Positions 19,346 through 27,654 of a DNA stretch of 64,000 bases are shown here, piece by piece; the first letter of the stretch is position 1; each line of letters begins with the position of its first letter. The notes under the pieces were generated by a model. That model was not told where the DNA came from and made no database searches. It saw only the letters and a list, made by a program, of their open reading frames with translations. The position numbers and the translations under genes are program-made. Source of the DNA: Gillisella vitis (GTDB lineage: Bacteria > Pseudomonadota > Alphaproteobacteria > Rhizobiales > Rhizobiaceae); contig NZ_JACHLU010000012.1 of the NCBI RefSeq assembly GCF_014204625.1, forward strand, positions 1 to 64,000. Reading direction: 5' to 3'.

Positions 19346-20569
19346 TTACTTGGACAGATTGCGCTTGCCCAAGGTGCGCAGACGCAGGGCATTGAGCTTG
19401 ATAAAGCCCGCCGCATCCTTCTGGTCGTAAGCGCCCTGATCGTCTTCAAAGGTCACAAGCTGGTCGGAATAGAGCGATTTTGCCGATTCACGGCCAATCA
19501 CCATCACGTTGCCCTTATACAGCTTCAGCGTCACTTCGCCTTCAACATGTTCCTGGCTCTTGTCGATCATCGCCTGCAACATTTCGCGCTCTGGCGAGAA
19601 CCAGAAGCCGTAGTAGATCAGTTCGGCATAACGCGGCATCAGCTCATCTTTCAGGTGAGCAGCGCCACGGTCCAGCGTGATGCTTTCAATGGCGCGGTGT
19701 GCTGCCAACAGAATGGTGCCGCCGGGGGTTTCATACACGCCACGGCTCTTCATGCCGACAAAACGGTTTTCCACCAGATCAAGACGGCCAATGCCGTTGT
19801 CGCGTCCGTAGTTGTTCAACTCGGCCAAAAGCGTGGCAGGCGACATTTCGACACCGTTGATCGAGCAGGCATCGCCCTTGCGGAAGCCAATCTTGATGAT
19901 GGTGGCCTTATCAGGAGCGGCTTCCGGCGAAATGGTGCGCATATGCACATATTCCGGGGCTTCCTGCGCTGGATCTTCCAGAACCTTGCCCTCAGACGAG
20001 GAGTGCAGCAGGTTGGCATCCACCGAGAACGGAGCCTCCCCCTTCTTGTCCTTGGCAACCGGAATCTGGTTCTGCTCGGCAAAGGCCAGCAGATCGGTGC
20101 GGCTCTTGAAGGCCCAATCGCGCCAAGGGGCAATGATCTTGATGTCGGGGTTCAAGGCATAGGCCGACAGCTCGAAACGAACCTGGTCATTGCCCTTGCC
20201 GGTGGCACCGTGAGCAATGGCGTCAGCGCCGGTTTTCCTGGCAATCTCAATCAGGTGCTTGGAAATCAGCGGACGGGCAATGGAGGTGCCCAGCAGATAA
20301 ACACCTTCATAGACCGCATTGGCGCGGAACATCGGGAAGACGAAATCACGGACAAATTCTTCACGCACGTCCTCGATGAAGATTTCCTTGATGCCCAGCA
20401 TTTCCGCCTTCTTGCGGGCAGGCTCCAGCTCTTCGCCCTGGCCGAGATCGGCGGTGAAGGTGACGACTTCTGCGCCAAGCTCGGTTTGCAGCCATTTCAG
20501 GATAATCGAGGTGTCGAGACCGCCGGAATAGGCGAGAACGACCTTCTTTACGTCTTTGGGAAGTGCCAT
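19346..20569 (-). CDS. argG: Argininosuccinate synthase
   Basis: This cytoplasmic enzyme joins citrulline and aspartate using ATP in arginine synthesis. The 407-residue product opens [21 protein letters not shown], with the PP-loop SGGLDTS, and contains the family segments [15 protein letters not shown] and [13 protein letters not shown]. Length is normal. An in-frame start at 20608 would add 13 residues not seen in the family. It is divergent from the SDR gene at 20765. No argininosuccinate lyase gene is nearby. Confidence 0.97.
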   Translation of the reverse strand: MALPKDVKKVVLAYSGGLDTSIILKWLQTELGAEVVTFTADLGQGEELEPARKKAEMLGIKEIFIEDVREEFVRDFVFPMFRANAVYEGVYLLGTSIARPLISKHLIEIARKTGADAIAHGATGKGNDQVRFELSAYALNPDIKIIAPWRDWAFKSRTDLLAFAEQNQIPVAKDKKGEAPFSVDANLLHSSSEGKVLEDPAQEAPEYVHMRTISPEAAPDKATIIKIGFRKGDACSINGVEMSPATLLAELNNYGRDNGIGRLDLVENRFVGMKSRGVYETPGGTILLAAHRAIESITLDRGAAHLKDELMPRYAELIYYGFWFSPEREMLQAMIDKSQEHVEGEVTLKLYKGNVMVIGRESAKSLYSDQLVTFEDDQGAYDQKDAAGFIKLNALRLRTLGKRNLSK

Positions 20570-20764
20570 GATGATCAAAGTCCGTGTGCTGTAGCCGAGG
20601 CCACTCAACCGGGCCTCCTTGGGTTTGAGGCACTTTTAGCCGGATTGTCACATCATGCAAGGGACAAGCAGCGTAAGAGTGCAATAGGAGCGCTTGATTT
20701 GACTTGGGTGGAAACTGCCCCATATCCTGTCAGTTAATCGCAACAGCGACACAAGGAGCGAGAC

Positions 20765-21619
20765 ATGACAGACATTCAATCCGTCATTGCCAAAGGCAAA
20801 GTCGCCGTGGTGACAGGAGCGGCCTCTGGAATCGGGCTGGCAGCATCCAAAATATTCGCCCAAAGGGGCATGTGCGTGGTTCTGGTGGATCTGGGCGGAG
20901 ATGCGCTGGCCAACGCCCGTATTGCCGTTGCAGAACACTCGGACAATCCTGAAAGCGATATTGTTGCCATTGAAACAGACGTGTCCAAGCGCGATGAGCT
21001 GGAAGCGCTGGAACGCGCCGTGATCCAGCGGTTTGGCCATGTGCATCTGCTGATGAACAACGCAGCCATTCAGCCCGGCAGCGGCATGTTTGGCCCGCAG
21101 GTCAATTGGGACAATGTGCTGGCCGTCAACCTGATGGGCGTCATTCATGGCACACAGGTGTTTGCACCGGGCATGATTGCCCATAGCGAAGCGGCCATCA
21201 TCATCAACACCGGCTCCAAACAGGGCATTACCACCCCGCCCGGCGATCCGGCCTATAATGTCGCCAAAGCCGGTGTCAAAGCCTTTACCGAGGCCTTGCA
21301 GCATGAGTTGCGCAACACCGAAAACTGCAATGTCTCGGCCCACTTGCTGATTCCGGGCTTTGTCTTCACAGGCCTCACCGCCCATGGCCGCACCGAAAAA
21401 CCGCCTGCCGCATGGACCGCAGAGCAGACGGTGGATTTCATGCTGCAAAGCCTCGAAAAGGGCGACTTCTACATTCTTTGCCCGGACAACGATGTGCCGC
21501 GCAGCCTTGATGAAAAGCGTATTGCCTGGGCCGCCGGTGATATTATCGAAAATCGCCCGCCGCTGTCGCGTTGGCACCCCGATTATGCGGAAACCTTTCA
21601 GGCACATCTTTCAAAATAG
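20765..21619 (+). CDS. Short-chain dehydrogenase/reductase
   Basis: The 284-residue NAD(P)-dependent oxidoreductase has TGAASGIG (about residues 18-25), NNAAIQPG, the catalytic Ser in INTGSKQG, and YNVAKAG with the catalytic Tyr and Lys. The Asp-containing VLVDLGG after strand 2 favours NAD over NADP. Substrate is unknown. AGGAG lies 6 bases upstream of the start. It has its own terminator, so the gene is probably monocistronic and not coupled to lysE-like downstream. Confidence 0.9.
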   Translation: MTDIQSVIAKGKVAVVTGAASGIGLAASKIFAQRGMCVVLVDLGGDALANARIAVAEHSDNPESDIVAIETDVSKRDELEALERAVIQRFGHVHLLMNNAAIQPGSGMFGPQVNWDNVLAVNLMGVIHGTQVFAPGMIAHSEAAIIINTGSKQGITTPPGDPAYNVAKAGVKAFTEALQHELRNTENCNVSAHLLIPGFVFTGLTAHGRTEKPPAAWTAEQTVDFMLQSLEKGDFYILCPDNDVPRSLDEKRIAWAAGDIIENRPPLSRWHPDYAETFQAHLSK

Positions 21620-21642
21620 TTGCATGTTGGCAAAGCCGCAGA

Positions 21643-21678
21643 AGCCCGATAGGAAAGAACCTATCGGGCTTTTTTTTG
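21643..21678 (+). terminator. Rho-independent terminator after the SDR gene
   Basis: An 11-bp stem AGCCCGATAGG / CCTATCGGGCT with a 6-base loop is followed by eight T. It lies between the SDR stop and the LysE-family start at 21690, so the latter must rely on a promoter inside or after this hairpin, or on readthrough. Confidence 0.93.
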
Positions 21679-21689
21679 CGAGCACTGCC

Positions 21690-22331
21690 ATGAATTTCAT
21701 CCCCAGTCTGCCCACTCTTCTGGCCTTTACCGCCGCCTGCCTGCTGCTGGCAGCAACGCCGGGACCGGATATGACACTCTCCATCAGCCGCGCCCTGCGC
21801 GATGGCAAGGCGGCGGGTTTGGCCGTACTGCTGGGTACCAATCTCGGCATTGCCGTTCACACCATGCTGGTGGCTTTCGGTGTTTCAGCCCTGATTGTCG
21901 CTTCGCCAACCGCCTTTTTGATCTTGAAAAGCGGCGGAGCCGCTTACTTAGCATGGCTGGCCTTTCAGGCCGTGCGCACCGGCTCGAAATTTGTGGCCAA
22001 GGCCGAAACCGGAGCTAAAGGCTCGGTCAAGGGCGCATTTTTCAACGGCATCTGGGTCAATCTGCTCAATCCCAAGGTCATCATCTTTTTCATGACCTTC
22101 CTGCCGCAGTTCGTCACCGCCAATGACCCGAATGTTACCGGAAAACTGCTGTTTCTGGGCGGCTGGTTCATGCTGGTGTCGCTGCCCGTCACCATCGCCA
22201 TCGTGCTGGCGGCCCACAAGCTGTCCAATTGGCTACAGGAAAACCCGAAGGTTCTGCGCGGCATGGATTATACCTTCGCAGGCGTGTTTTCGGTGTTTGC
22301 TGCCAAGATTTTGATGACGCAGGCGCGTTAA
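21690..22331 (+). CDS. LysE family amino-acid exporter (RhtB-like)
   Basis: The 213-residue membrane protein has six predicted helices and the LysE/RhtB signature AATPGPDMTLSISRALRDG near residues 20-40, plus GGAAYLAWLAFQAVR and GIWVNLLNPKVIIFFMTFLPQF. Such proteins export amino acids or homoserine lactones; the substrate is unknown. The start ATG follows the SDR terminator directly. It converges with rlmN, 18 bases apart. Confidence 0.92.
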   Translation: MNFIPSLPTLLAFTAACLLLAATPGPDMTLSISRALRDGKAAGLAVLLGTNLGIAVHTMLVAFGVSALIVASPTAFLILKSGGAAYLAWLAFQAVRTGSKFVAKAETGAKGSVKGAFFNGIWVNLLNPKVIIFFMTFLPQFVTANDPNVTGKLLFLGGWFMLVSLPVTIAIVLAAHKLSNWLQENPKVLRGMDYTFAGVFSVFAAKILMTQAR

Positions 22332-22349
22332 GCAGACACCCAGCGAGGA

Positions 22350-23582
22350 TCAATCGTCCTCGCCGTGGCCCACAATCATCATCGCTTCAAAGGCCAGACG
22401 CTCGGTCTTACGCATCCGCTCTGATTCGGACTTCAACTGACCGCAAGCCGCCAGAATATCGCGTCCGCGTGGGGTACGAATCGGTGAGGCATAGCCCGCG
22501 GCATTGATGAAATCGGCAAATTTCATGATCTGGTCCCAATCTGAGCACTGATAATTGGTGCCGGGCCATGGGTTGAATGGAATGAGATTGATCTTGGCGG
22601 GAATGCCCTTGAGCAGCTTGATCAGCCCCTTGGCGTCTTCCAGACTGTCGTTCACATCTTTCAGCATCACATATTCAAAGGTAATGCGCCGGGCATTGGA
22701 CAGGCCCGGATAGTTGCGACAGGCTTCCACCAGATCTTTCAGCGGATATTTCTTGTTGATCGGCACCAGCAGATCGCGCAGCTCATCGGTCACGGCGTGC
22801 AGCGAAATCGCCAGCATCACGCCAATCTCGTCGCCAGTGCGATAGATTTCAGGTACAACGCCAGAGGTGGACAGCGTGATGCGGCGCTTGGACAGCGACA
22901 GGCCGTCACCATCGGAAGCAATCAGTAGCGCCTTTTTCACGTTTTCAAAATTATAGAGCGGTTCGCCCATGCCCATCATCACCATATTGGTGATCTTGCG
23001 GCCTTCATTCGGCACCATGGTGCCCACCGGCGCATCCCGATCCGGGAAATCGCCCAGCCGATCACGGGCCAGCAACAACTGCGAGAGAATTTCTTCCGCC
23101 GTGAGATTGCGCACCAGCTTTTGCGTGCCGGTGTGACAGAAGGTGCAGGTCAATGTGCAGCCCACCTGACTGGAGACGCAGAGCGTACCACGGCCCTCTT
23201 CGGGAATATAAACGCACTCCACCTCAACCGGGCGACCCGCGCCGCGGGGCGGATAGCGCAACAGCCATTTGCGGGTGCCGTCGTTGGAGACCTGTTCTTC
23301 GACAATTTCGGGCCGGCCAATGGTGAAATGCTTTTTCAGCACTTCGCGCATCTCCTTGGACACATTGGTCATCTGATCAAAATCAGAGACGCCGCGCACA
23401 TAAATCCAGTTCCAGATTTGCGACACGCGCATCTTGATCTGCTTTTCCGCCACGCCTTTTTCGCGCAGCATATCGCCCATCTCTTCGCGGGTGGCACCAA
23501 TCAGGGTGGGCTTGGCGGCATCCACCAGTGTCGTGGTGTGAACCGGCTTTTCCCGCTCGATAATGATGTCCGTGGCAGCCAT
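22350..23582 (-). CDS. rlmN: Dual-specificity RNA methyltransferase RlmN
   Basis: This radical-SAM enzyme methylates C2 of A2503 in 23S rRNA and A37 in some tRNAs. The 410-residue product has the CxxxCxxC cluster motif in [25 protein letters not shown], and the C-terminal [14 protein letters not shown] with the second methyl-carrying Cys (the other being in that region of the fold). Length is about 30 residues longer than E. coli RlmN because of the N-terminus, as in other rhizobia. Separate transcription from the IalB-like gene is likely because a terminator lies upstream. Confidence 0.97.
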   Translation of the reverse strand: MAATDIIIEREKPVHTTTLVDAAKPTLIGATREEMGDMLREKGVAEKQIKMRVSQIWNWIYVRGVSDFDQMTNVSKEMREVLKKHFTIGRPEIVEEQVSNDGTRKWLLRYPPRGAGRPVEVECVYIPEEGRGTLCVSSQVGCTLTCTFCHTGTQKLVRNLTAEEILSQLLLARDRLGDFPDRDAPVGTMVPNEGRKITNMVMMGMGEPLYNFENVKKALLIASDGDGLSLSKRRITLSTSGVVPEIYRTGDEIGVMLAISLHAVTDELRDLLVPINKKYPLKDLVEACRNYPGLSNARRITFEYVMLKDVNDSLEDAKGLIKLLKGIPAKINLIPFNPWPGTNYQCSDWDQIMKFADFINAAGYASPIRTPRGRDILAACGQLKSESERMRKTERLAFEAMMIVGHGEDD

Positions 23583-23778
23583 TGTTTTACCCTATCAAAA
23601 TCGGAGACCACCGCCCTCGCATCACCCAGATGATGCGGGCTCAAGCCTCGTACGATCCAACATTGCTCGTTTCAAGAAATATGCAACCGCCACACCATCC
23701 GTAGACGAGGGCGAAATGGCCATCAAGGCCACAGTTGCCGGGCGTTTATCATTAAAAAGATGGCACGTCACCCCAAAA

Positions 23779-23808
23779 TCAAAAAGGGCCGGAAAACCGG
23801 CCCTTGCA
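23779..23808 (-). terminator. Terminator of the IalB-like gene
   Basis: On the minus strand AAGGGCCGG / CCGGCCCTT with a 4-base TTTT loop is followed by TTTGATTTTG. It begins about 20 bases after the IalB-like stop. Confidence 0.85.
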
Positions 23809-23829
23809 TAACAAGACACAATGTTCAGC

Positions 23830-24339
23830 TTACTTGCATTTTTCAATGCGCTTGAAGGCATCGGAAATGCCCTGAAGTGAATAGGTATAGTTTGTGGGTG
23901 TACCACGACCCGATACCGCCTGAACCGACATGGTCTTGCCAGACTTCATGGCTGCCACGAGCGCTGGCTCTTCGGCTGCATTTTCAACCCAGGCAGCGCT
24001 GTCCTTGGTGAACATGGTAAAGCTCTTGGCATCAATTTTCACTGTCACTTTCGAGCCAGCTTTCAGCGGATAGCCCATCATGGCCTGCGGCTCATAAGAG
24101 ATATTTTGCCCCGGGCGCTGCGATACGATGAAGAAAATATCACCATGATTGACGGAGGCTGGCTCCTTGGTGGTTGGAACAGACAGGACATAGCAGACCG
24201 TGTTGTTTCCCGACTTGTAGGAATAGGCACCCCAAGCCTTGAACTGTTCGATCCGCGTTGGGCTTGGTGCTTGCGCCATGGCAACACCAGCGAAACCAAC
24301 CACCAGAGCAAATGCCGTTGCGATTTTTTTTACAAACAT
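23830..24339 (-). CDS. Invasion-associated locus B (IalB) family protein
   Basis: The 169-residue exported protein has a signal peptide (MFVKKIATAFALVVGFAGVA, cleavage near AMA-QAP) and the IalB-type body with FKAWGAYSYKSG, a cysteine in NNTVCYVLS and another near the C-terminus (EKCK). Together these suggest one disulfide in the periplasm. The family name comes from Bartonella; in free-living rhizobia the role is unknown. The upstream 353-base gap is likely to hold its promoter. Size is normal. Confidence 0.88.
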   Translation of the reverse strand: MFVKKIATAFALVVGFAGVAMAQAPSPTRIEQFKAWGAYSYKSGNNTVCYVLSVPTTKEPASVNHGDIFFIVSQRPGQNISYEPQAMMGYPLKAGSKVTVKIDAKSFTMFTKDSAAWVENAAEEPALVAAMKSGKTMSVQAVSGRGTPTNYTYSLQGISDAFKRIEKCK

Positions 24340-24692
24340 TTTCTTACCGCCGCTTCTCTTCGTCGAACACCAATTCCAGCCACACTGCCGCCCAAGCGCA
24401 AGACCCGTAGCGCCAGCACATCCAGCATCGAAATCGCATTCAATTTGACTTAATTTTGATTACCAAATCGTCAACACTTCAGAAATTCCCATGTCGAAAT
24501 CCGACATATTCACGCATTCGTGGCCGAATGACGACGAAAATGGCACAGGTTGAGCATCCTGAATGCAGCTTGCGCGTCTCGAAATAACAACACACAAAAC
24601 GGCAAACACAGAAAATCTGGCAGCAATTAGACTGAACGGCCGATAATGCCGATGATCATTCACAATATAGAGAGCAGAGATCTGGCGGGCAG
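24340..24692. other. Gap without a supported gene
   Basis: This AT-richer gap lies upstream of the IalB-like gene and downstream of the DUF1232 gene. It should contain the IalB-like promoter, but I could not place -35/-10 elements with confidence. A 67-codon minus-strand frame (24460-24663) has no ribosome-binding site or family match. Palindromic fragment CATGTCGAAATCCGACAT (24489-24506) is visible (ATGTCG / CGACAT) and could be an operator. Confidence 0.4.
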
Positions 24693-25085
24693 CTATGGCC
24701 CGGTTTGCACCTCATCAGCCAGCACCGTATCGGCGGCCTGATAATGCTCATCCTTGATATGGCCGTTGATCAGCGCCAGAGCCGTGGTCAACACCGCAAT
24801 ATCATCGGTAAAACCAACAAAAGCCAGCATGTCCGGCATCGCATCCAATGGTAGAACAAAATAACCAAGAGCTGCAAGCAAAATGCCACGCACCCGCAAA
24901 GGCGTATTGCGATCAGTTGCGCAATAAAATGCCGCCACCACATCCCGACTGAAGGGAATCTGGCGAATCGCTTTTTTCATTGTCGGCCAGAATTTCTTCA
25001 GGACCGTTTTTTCCTGCTGTTCCTGCCTGGCTTCATCGCCCGGCAACAGGATTTCACCGACCTTTACATCATCCATCGCAGCCAT
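24693..25085 (-). CDS. DUF1232 (YkvA-type) protein
   Basis: The 130-residue protein carries a DUF1232 domain: FYCATDRNTPLRVRGILLAALGYFVLPLDAMPDML, read here as two consecutive parts, with the family motif YFVLPLDAMPD followed by GFTDDIAVL. These are short membrane-associated proteins of unknown function. AGGAG 7 bases upstream fixes the ATG at 25085; a longer frame to 25148 would overlap the dehydratase stop. It is the last gene of a thpR-dehydratase-DUF1232 group. Confidence 0.88.
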   Translation of the reverse strand: MAAMDDVKVGEILLPGDEARQEQQEKTVLKKFWPTMKKAIRQIPFSRDVVAAFYCATDRNTPLRVRGILLAALGYFVLPLDAMPDMLAFVGFTDDIAVLTTALALINGHIKDEHYQAADTVLADEVQTGP

Positions 25086-25144
25086 CCTTATGTCTCCTGG
25101 GAGAATATGGGGATGCGACAGGCCTTCGTCAAACCCGCCACCCG

Positions 25145-25450
25145 TCAAACCCGCCGTTCGGCAATCCGGTCCATGGATGCCGCAAGTTTGAAGTCAGCAC
25201 TGGTCAAACCATTGACATCATGGGTGGTCAGACGCACATCCACCCTGCGGTAAACATTGAACCATTCGGGATGGTGATCCATTTTTTCAGCCACCAGCGC
25301 GCATTCCGTCATGAAGCCGAACGCCTGGGTGAAATCACCAAAGGAGAACTCTCTGGTGATCGCGCATTTGTCCTCCGACAGGAACCAGTGATCAATCTCT
25401 GCCAGCGAAAGCGCAATCGCTTCATCGCTCAGCTTTTCATATCGCATCAT
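25145..25450 (-). CDS. Pterin-4a-carbinolamine dehydratase
   Basis: The 101-residue protein has the full family pattern [19 protein letters not shown] with the catalytic histidines, followed by [13 protein letters not shown]. The enzyme dehydrates 4a-hydroxytetrahydropterin made by aromatic amino-acid hydroxylases. No phenylalanine hydroxylase gene (phhA) lies nearby, so its physiological partner is unclear; a role in molybdopterin or folate metabolism is possible. GGAAGGA upstream supports the first of two adjacent ATGs. It sits between thpR and the DUF1232 gene on one strand. Confidence 0.93.
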   Translation of the reverse strand: MMRYEKLSDEAIALSLAEIDHWFLSEDKCAITREFSFGDFTQAFGFMTECALVAEKMDHHPEWFNVYRRVDVRLTTHDVNGLTSADFKLAASMDRIAERRV

Positions 25451-25498
25451 TGTTCCTTCCGTCTTTGCAGACGCGGTGTCGCCCGCGACACTCCGTGT

Positions 25499-26080
25499 TT
25501 ACAGTGGATATTCCGCGCTGACCGAATGGCTCGTCTGGGAGCGCATCTCATAGAGAGGGAAATATTCCTCCTTGAGATAAGGGCCGCCGCCAACCGAGTC
25601 TTTCGATGACATCAACACAAACCGCGGCACAAAAAAAGGCGCGGTCTGAAAATTGCCGCGCCCCGAGAGGTAGTGAATGACATCGTCCAGCCGCGCTGAC
25701 TTCAAGCGCGCCAGCGTCACATGGGGCATGAATTTTCGAGGGTCCGGTGCCAGGCCAATTCTTTGGCAAATTCGCTCAATTTCGCCTTGCAGCGCCGTCA
25801 TTTGCGCGTTCGGCGTCACGCCTGCCCAGATGGAATGGGGTTTTTTGGACCCGAACGAGCCAATGCTGTTGAGACTGATCTGAAATTCAGGCCGATCAAT
25901 CCGGTCCAGCCGATCCACAATCTCATCGGCGGTGCGGCCATCCACATCGCCAATGAAGCGGAGTGTGATGTGGTAATTTTCCACATCAATCCATCGAGCT
26001 CCTGGAAGCCCACCGCGCAGCAAAGAGAGACTCAATGCGACGTTACGCGGAATTTCGAGGGCAGTGAACAATCTTGGCAT
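25499..26080 (-). CDS. thpR: RNA 2',3'-cyclic phosphodiesterase
   Basis: The 193-residue protein belongs to the 2H phosphoesterase superfamily. Both catalytic motifs are visible: H37-I-T39 in ENYHITLRFIGDV and H120-V-T122 in FMPHVTLARLK. ThpR enzymes open 2',3'-cyclic ends of RNA and can ligate 2'-5' in reverse. The product starts MPRLFTALEIP as in the family. It heads the three-gene minus-strand group and is separated from the esterase gene by 72 bases. Confidence 0.93.
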   Translation of the reverse strand: MPRLFTALEIPRNVALSLSLLRGGLPGARWIDVENYHITLRFIGDVDGRTADEIVDRLDRIDRPEFQISLNSIGSFGSKKPHSIWAGVTPNAQMTALQGEIERICQRIGLAPDPRKFMPHVTLARLKSARLDDVIHYLSGRGNFQTAPFFVPRFVLMSSKDSVGGGPYLKEEYFPLYEMRSQTSHSVSAEYPL

Positions 26081-26152
26081 AGAGAGCTCCCCGAATCTTT
26101 TGCAGATGCTAACAAGGAATCATGCTTGCAAATAGTAAGCAAGACCTTAATT

Positions 26153-26857
26153 TTACTTATCCGCCAAAGCTTTTGCGAAACTCTGCACACTTGGCAACAT
26201 CCGCTCGACCATGACGCCAACCCCTTTGGCATTCGGATGCATTCCGTCGCCCAGCTTCAGGCCCGGATCCGTCGCCACACCATCCAGAATGAAGGGATAG
26301 AGCGGCACTTTATATGTGTCAGCCAATCGCTGATAGATCGGGTTGAAACGCTTGGCATAATCCCCGCCCATATTGGGGGGAGCAATCATGCCCACCAGCA
26401 GCACACCAATTTTGCGGGCCTGTAATTTTTCAATGATCAAGGAAAGATTTTTTTCGGTCTCTTCCGGCGCAATACCACGCAAGGCGTCATTGGCACCAAG
26501 CTCGACAATCACCCCATCGGTGCCATCGGGCACTGACCAGTCCACTCGCGCAAGCCCGCCTTCGCTGGTATCGCCCGAGACGCCCGCATTGCCAATGCTG
26601 ACATTCAAGCCCTTGTCATGCAAGGCTTTTTCGAGCTGGCTGGTCAGGGATTCATCGCCTTGAAGCTGATAACCCGCCATCAGACTGTCGCCAAGACCAA
26701 TGATCTGCACCTGCTTCTCACTCACCGGCGCATCCGAGATGGCATCCTCCATGGCCCCTTCCTGCTGCGCCCGCAGTGGGGCGGACATAACACCTGACAG
26801 CAGCACACAACCAAGCGCAACAACACCGAATTGACGAATGACCGCTTTAAAACCCAT
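26153..26857 (-). CDS. SGNH/GDSL arylesterase, TesA-like
   Basis: The 234-residue exported hydrolase has a signal peptide (VVALGCVLLSGVMSAPLRA, about residues 12-30) and all four SGNH blocks: GLGDSLMAGY (Ser), NAGVSGDTSEGG (Gly), ELGANDALRG (Asn), and DGMHPNAKG (Asp, His). TesA-type enzymes cleave esters and acyl thioesters in the periplasm. It is divergent from ybbA-ybbP, the same partnership seen in E. coli (tesA-ybbAP). The ATG at 26857 precedes the signal peptide; a longer frame to 26917 lacks support. Confidence 0.93.
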   Translation of the reverse strand: MGFKAVIRQFGVVALGCVLLSGVMSAPLRAQQEGAMEDAISDAPVSEKQVQIIGLGDSLMAGYQLQGDESLTSQLEKALHDKGLNVSIGNAGVSGDTSEGGLARVDWSVPDGTDGVIVELGANDALRGIAPEETEKNLSLIIEKLQARKIGVLLVGMIAPPNMGGDYAKRFNPIYQRLADTYKVPLYPFILDGVATDPGLKLGDGMHPNAKGVGVMVERMLPSVQSFAKALADK

Positions 26858-26940
26858 GATGGCTTTCCTAAATTCGTACAGGGGCATGTCTGCCCAGCAA
26901 GCCTGATTGCCTGTCAAATTCCATATAGGACGGAAAGCGC

Positions 26941-27654
26941 GTGAAAAAAACCATCATTGAGCTGAGAAAAGCCGATCTGACCCTTGGCAACGCCGCAGCT
27001 ACCGTTCACGTCCTGAAAGGCATCGATCTCAACATTGCCCAAGGCGAGTCCATTGGCATCGTCGGGCCGTCCGGTTCCGGCAAATCAACCTTGCTGATGG
27101 TGCTGGCAGGACTGGAGCGGCTGGATTCGGGCGAGATCATCATCAATGATACCGCCCTTCACGCTCTGCGCGAGGATGCGCTGGCCAATTTTCGCGGCCA
27201 GAACATCGGCATCGTGTTTCAATCCTTCCATCTGATTGCCAATATGACCGCACTGGAAAATGTCGCCGTGCCGCTGGAACTGGCCAATATCAAAAATCCC
27301 TTCGACATCGCCGCCAAAGAATTGCAGGCCGTCGGGCTTGGCGAACGCATGAACCATTACCCCGGCCAGCTCTCGGGCGGCGAACAGCAACGTGTTGCCA
27401 TTGCCCGCGCTCTTGCCCCCTCGCCCGCTGTGCTGATTGCCGATGAGCCAACCGGCAATCTCGATGGAGCCACGGGGCGGCAAATCGCCGATCTGCTGTT
27501 TGCCAAACAGGTCGAGCGACAGATGACGCTGGTGCTGGTGACTCATGATACGGCACTGGCCAGCCGCTGCTCACGGCAGATCAAGGTGCGCTCAGGACGG
27601 ATCGATGTCGATGATGACACGGCAACATCCGCCAGCGAGGCGCGAATCGCATGA
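26941..27654 (+). CDS. ABC transporter ATP-binding protein, YbbA/LolD type
   Basis: The 237-residue ATPase has Walker [10 protein letters not shown], signature LSGGEQQR, Walker [14 protein letters not shown] and switch His in LVTHD. It belongs to the MacB/LolD/YbbA group that powers mechanotransmission permeases. The start is GTG at 26941, with AGGACGGAA upstream. It overlaps the permease ATG by 4 bases. Together with the esterase gene in divergent orientation this matches the E. coli ybbA-ybbP-tesA neighbourhood; the substrate is unknown. Confidence 0.93.
   Translation: MKKTIIELRKADLTLGNAAATVHVLKGIDLNIAQGESIGIVGPSGSGKSTLLMVLAGLERLDSGEIIINDTALHALREDALANFRGQNIGIVFQSFHLIANMTALENVAVPLELANIKNPFDIAAKELQAVGLGERMNHYPGQLSGGEQQRVAIARALAPSPAVLIADEPTGNLDGATGRQIADLLFAKQVERQMTLVLVTHDTALASRCSRQIKVRSGRIDVDDDTATSASEARIA

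Noticed and set aside
19274-20737. Long plus-strand frame opposite argG
   Set aside because: Antisense shadow; argG is unambiguous, and the frame also runs through a repeat.
24460-24663. Small minus-strand frame upstream of the IalB-like gene
   Set aside because: No ribosome-binding site, no family match, and composition like the surrounding non-coding DNA.
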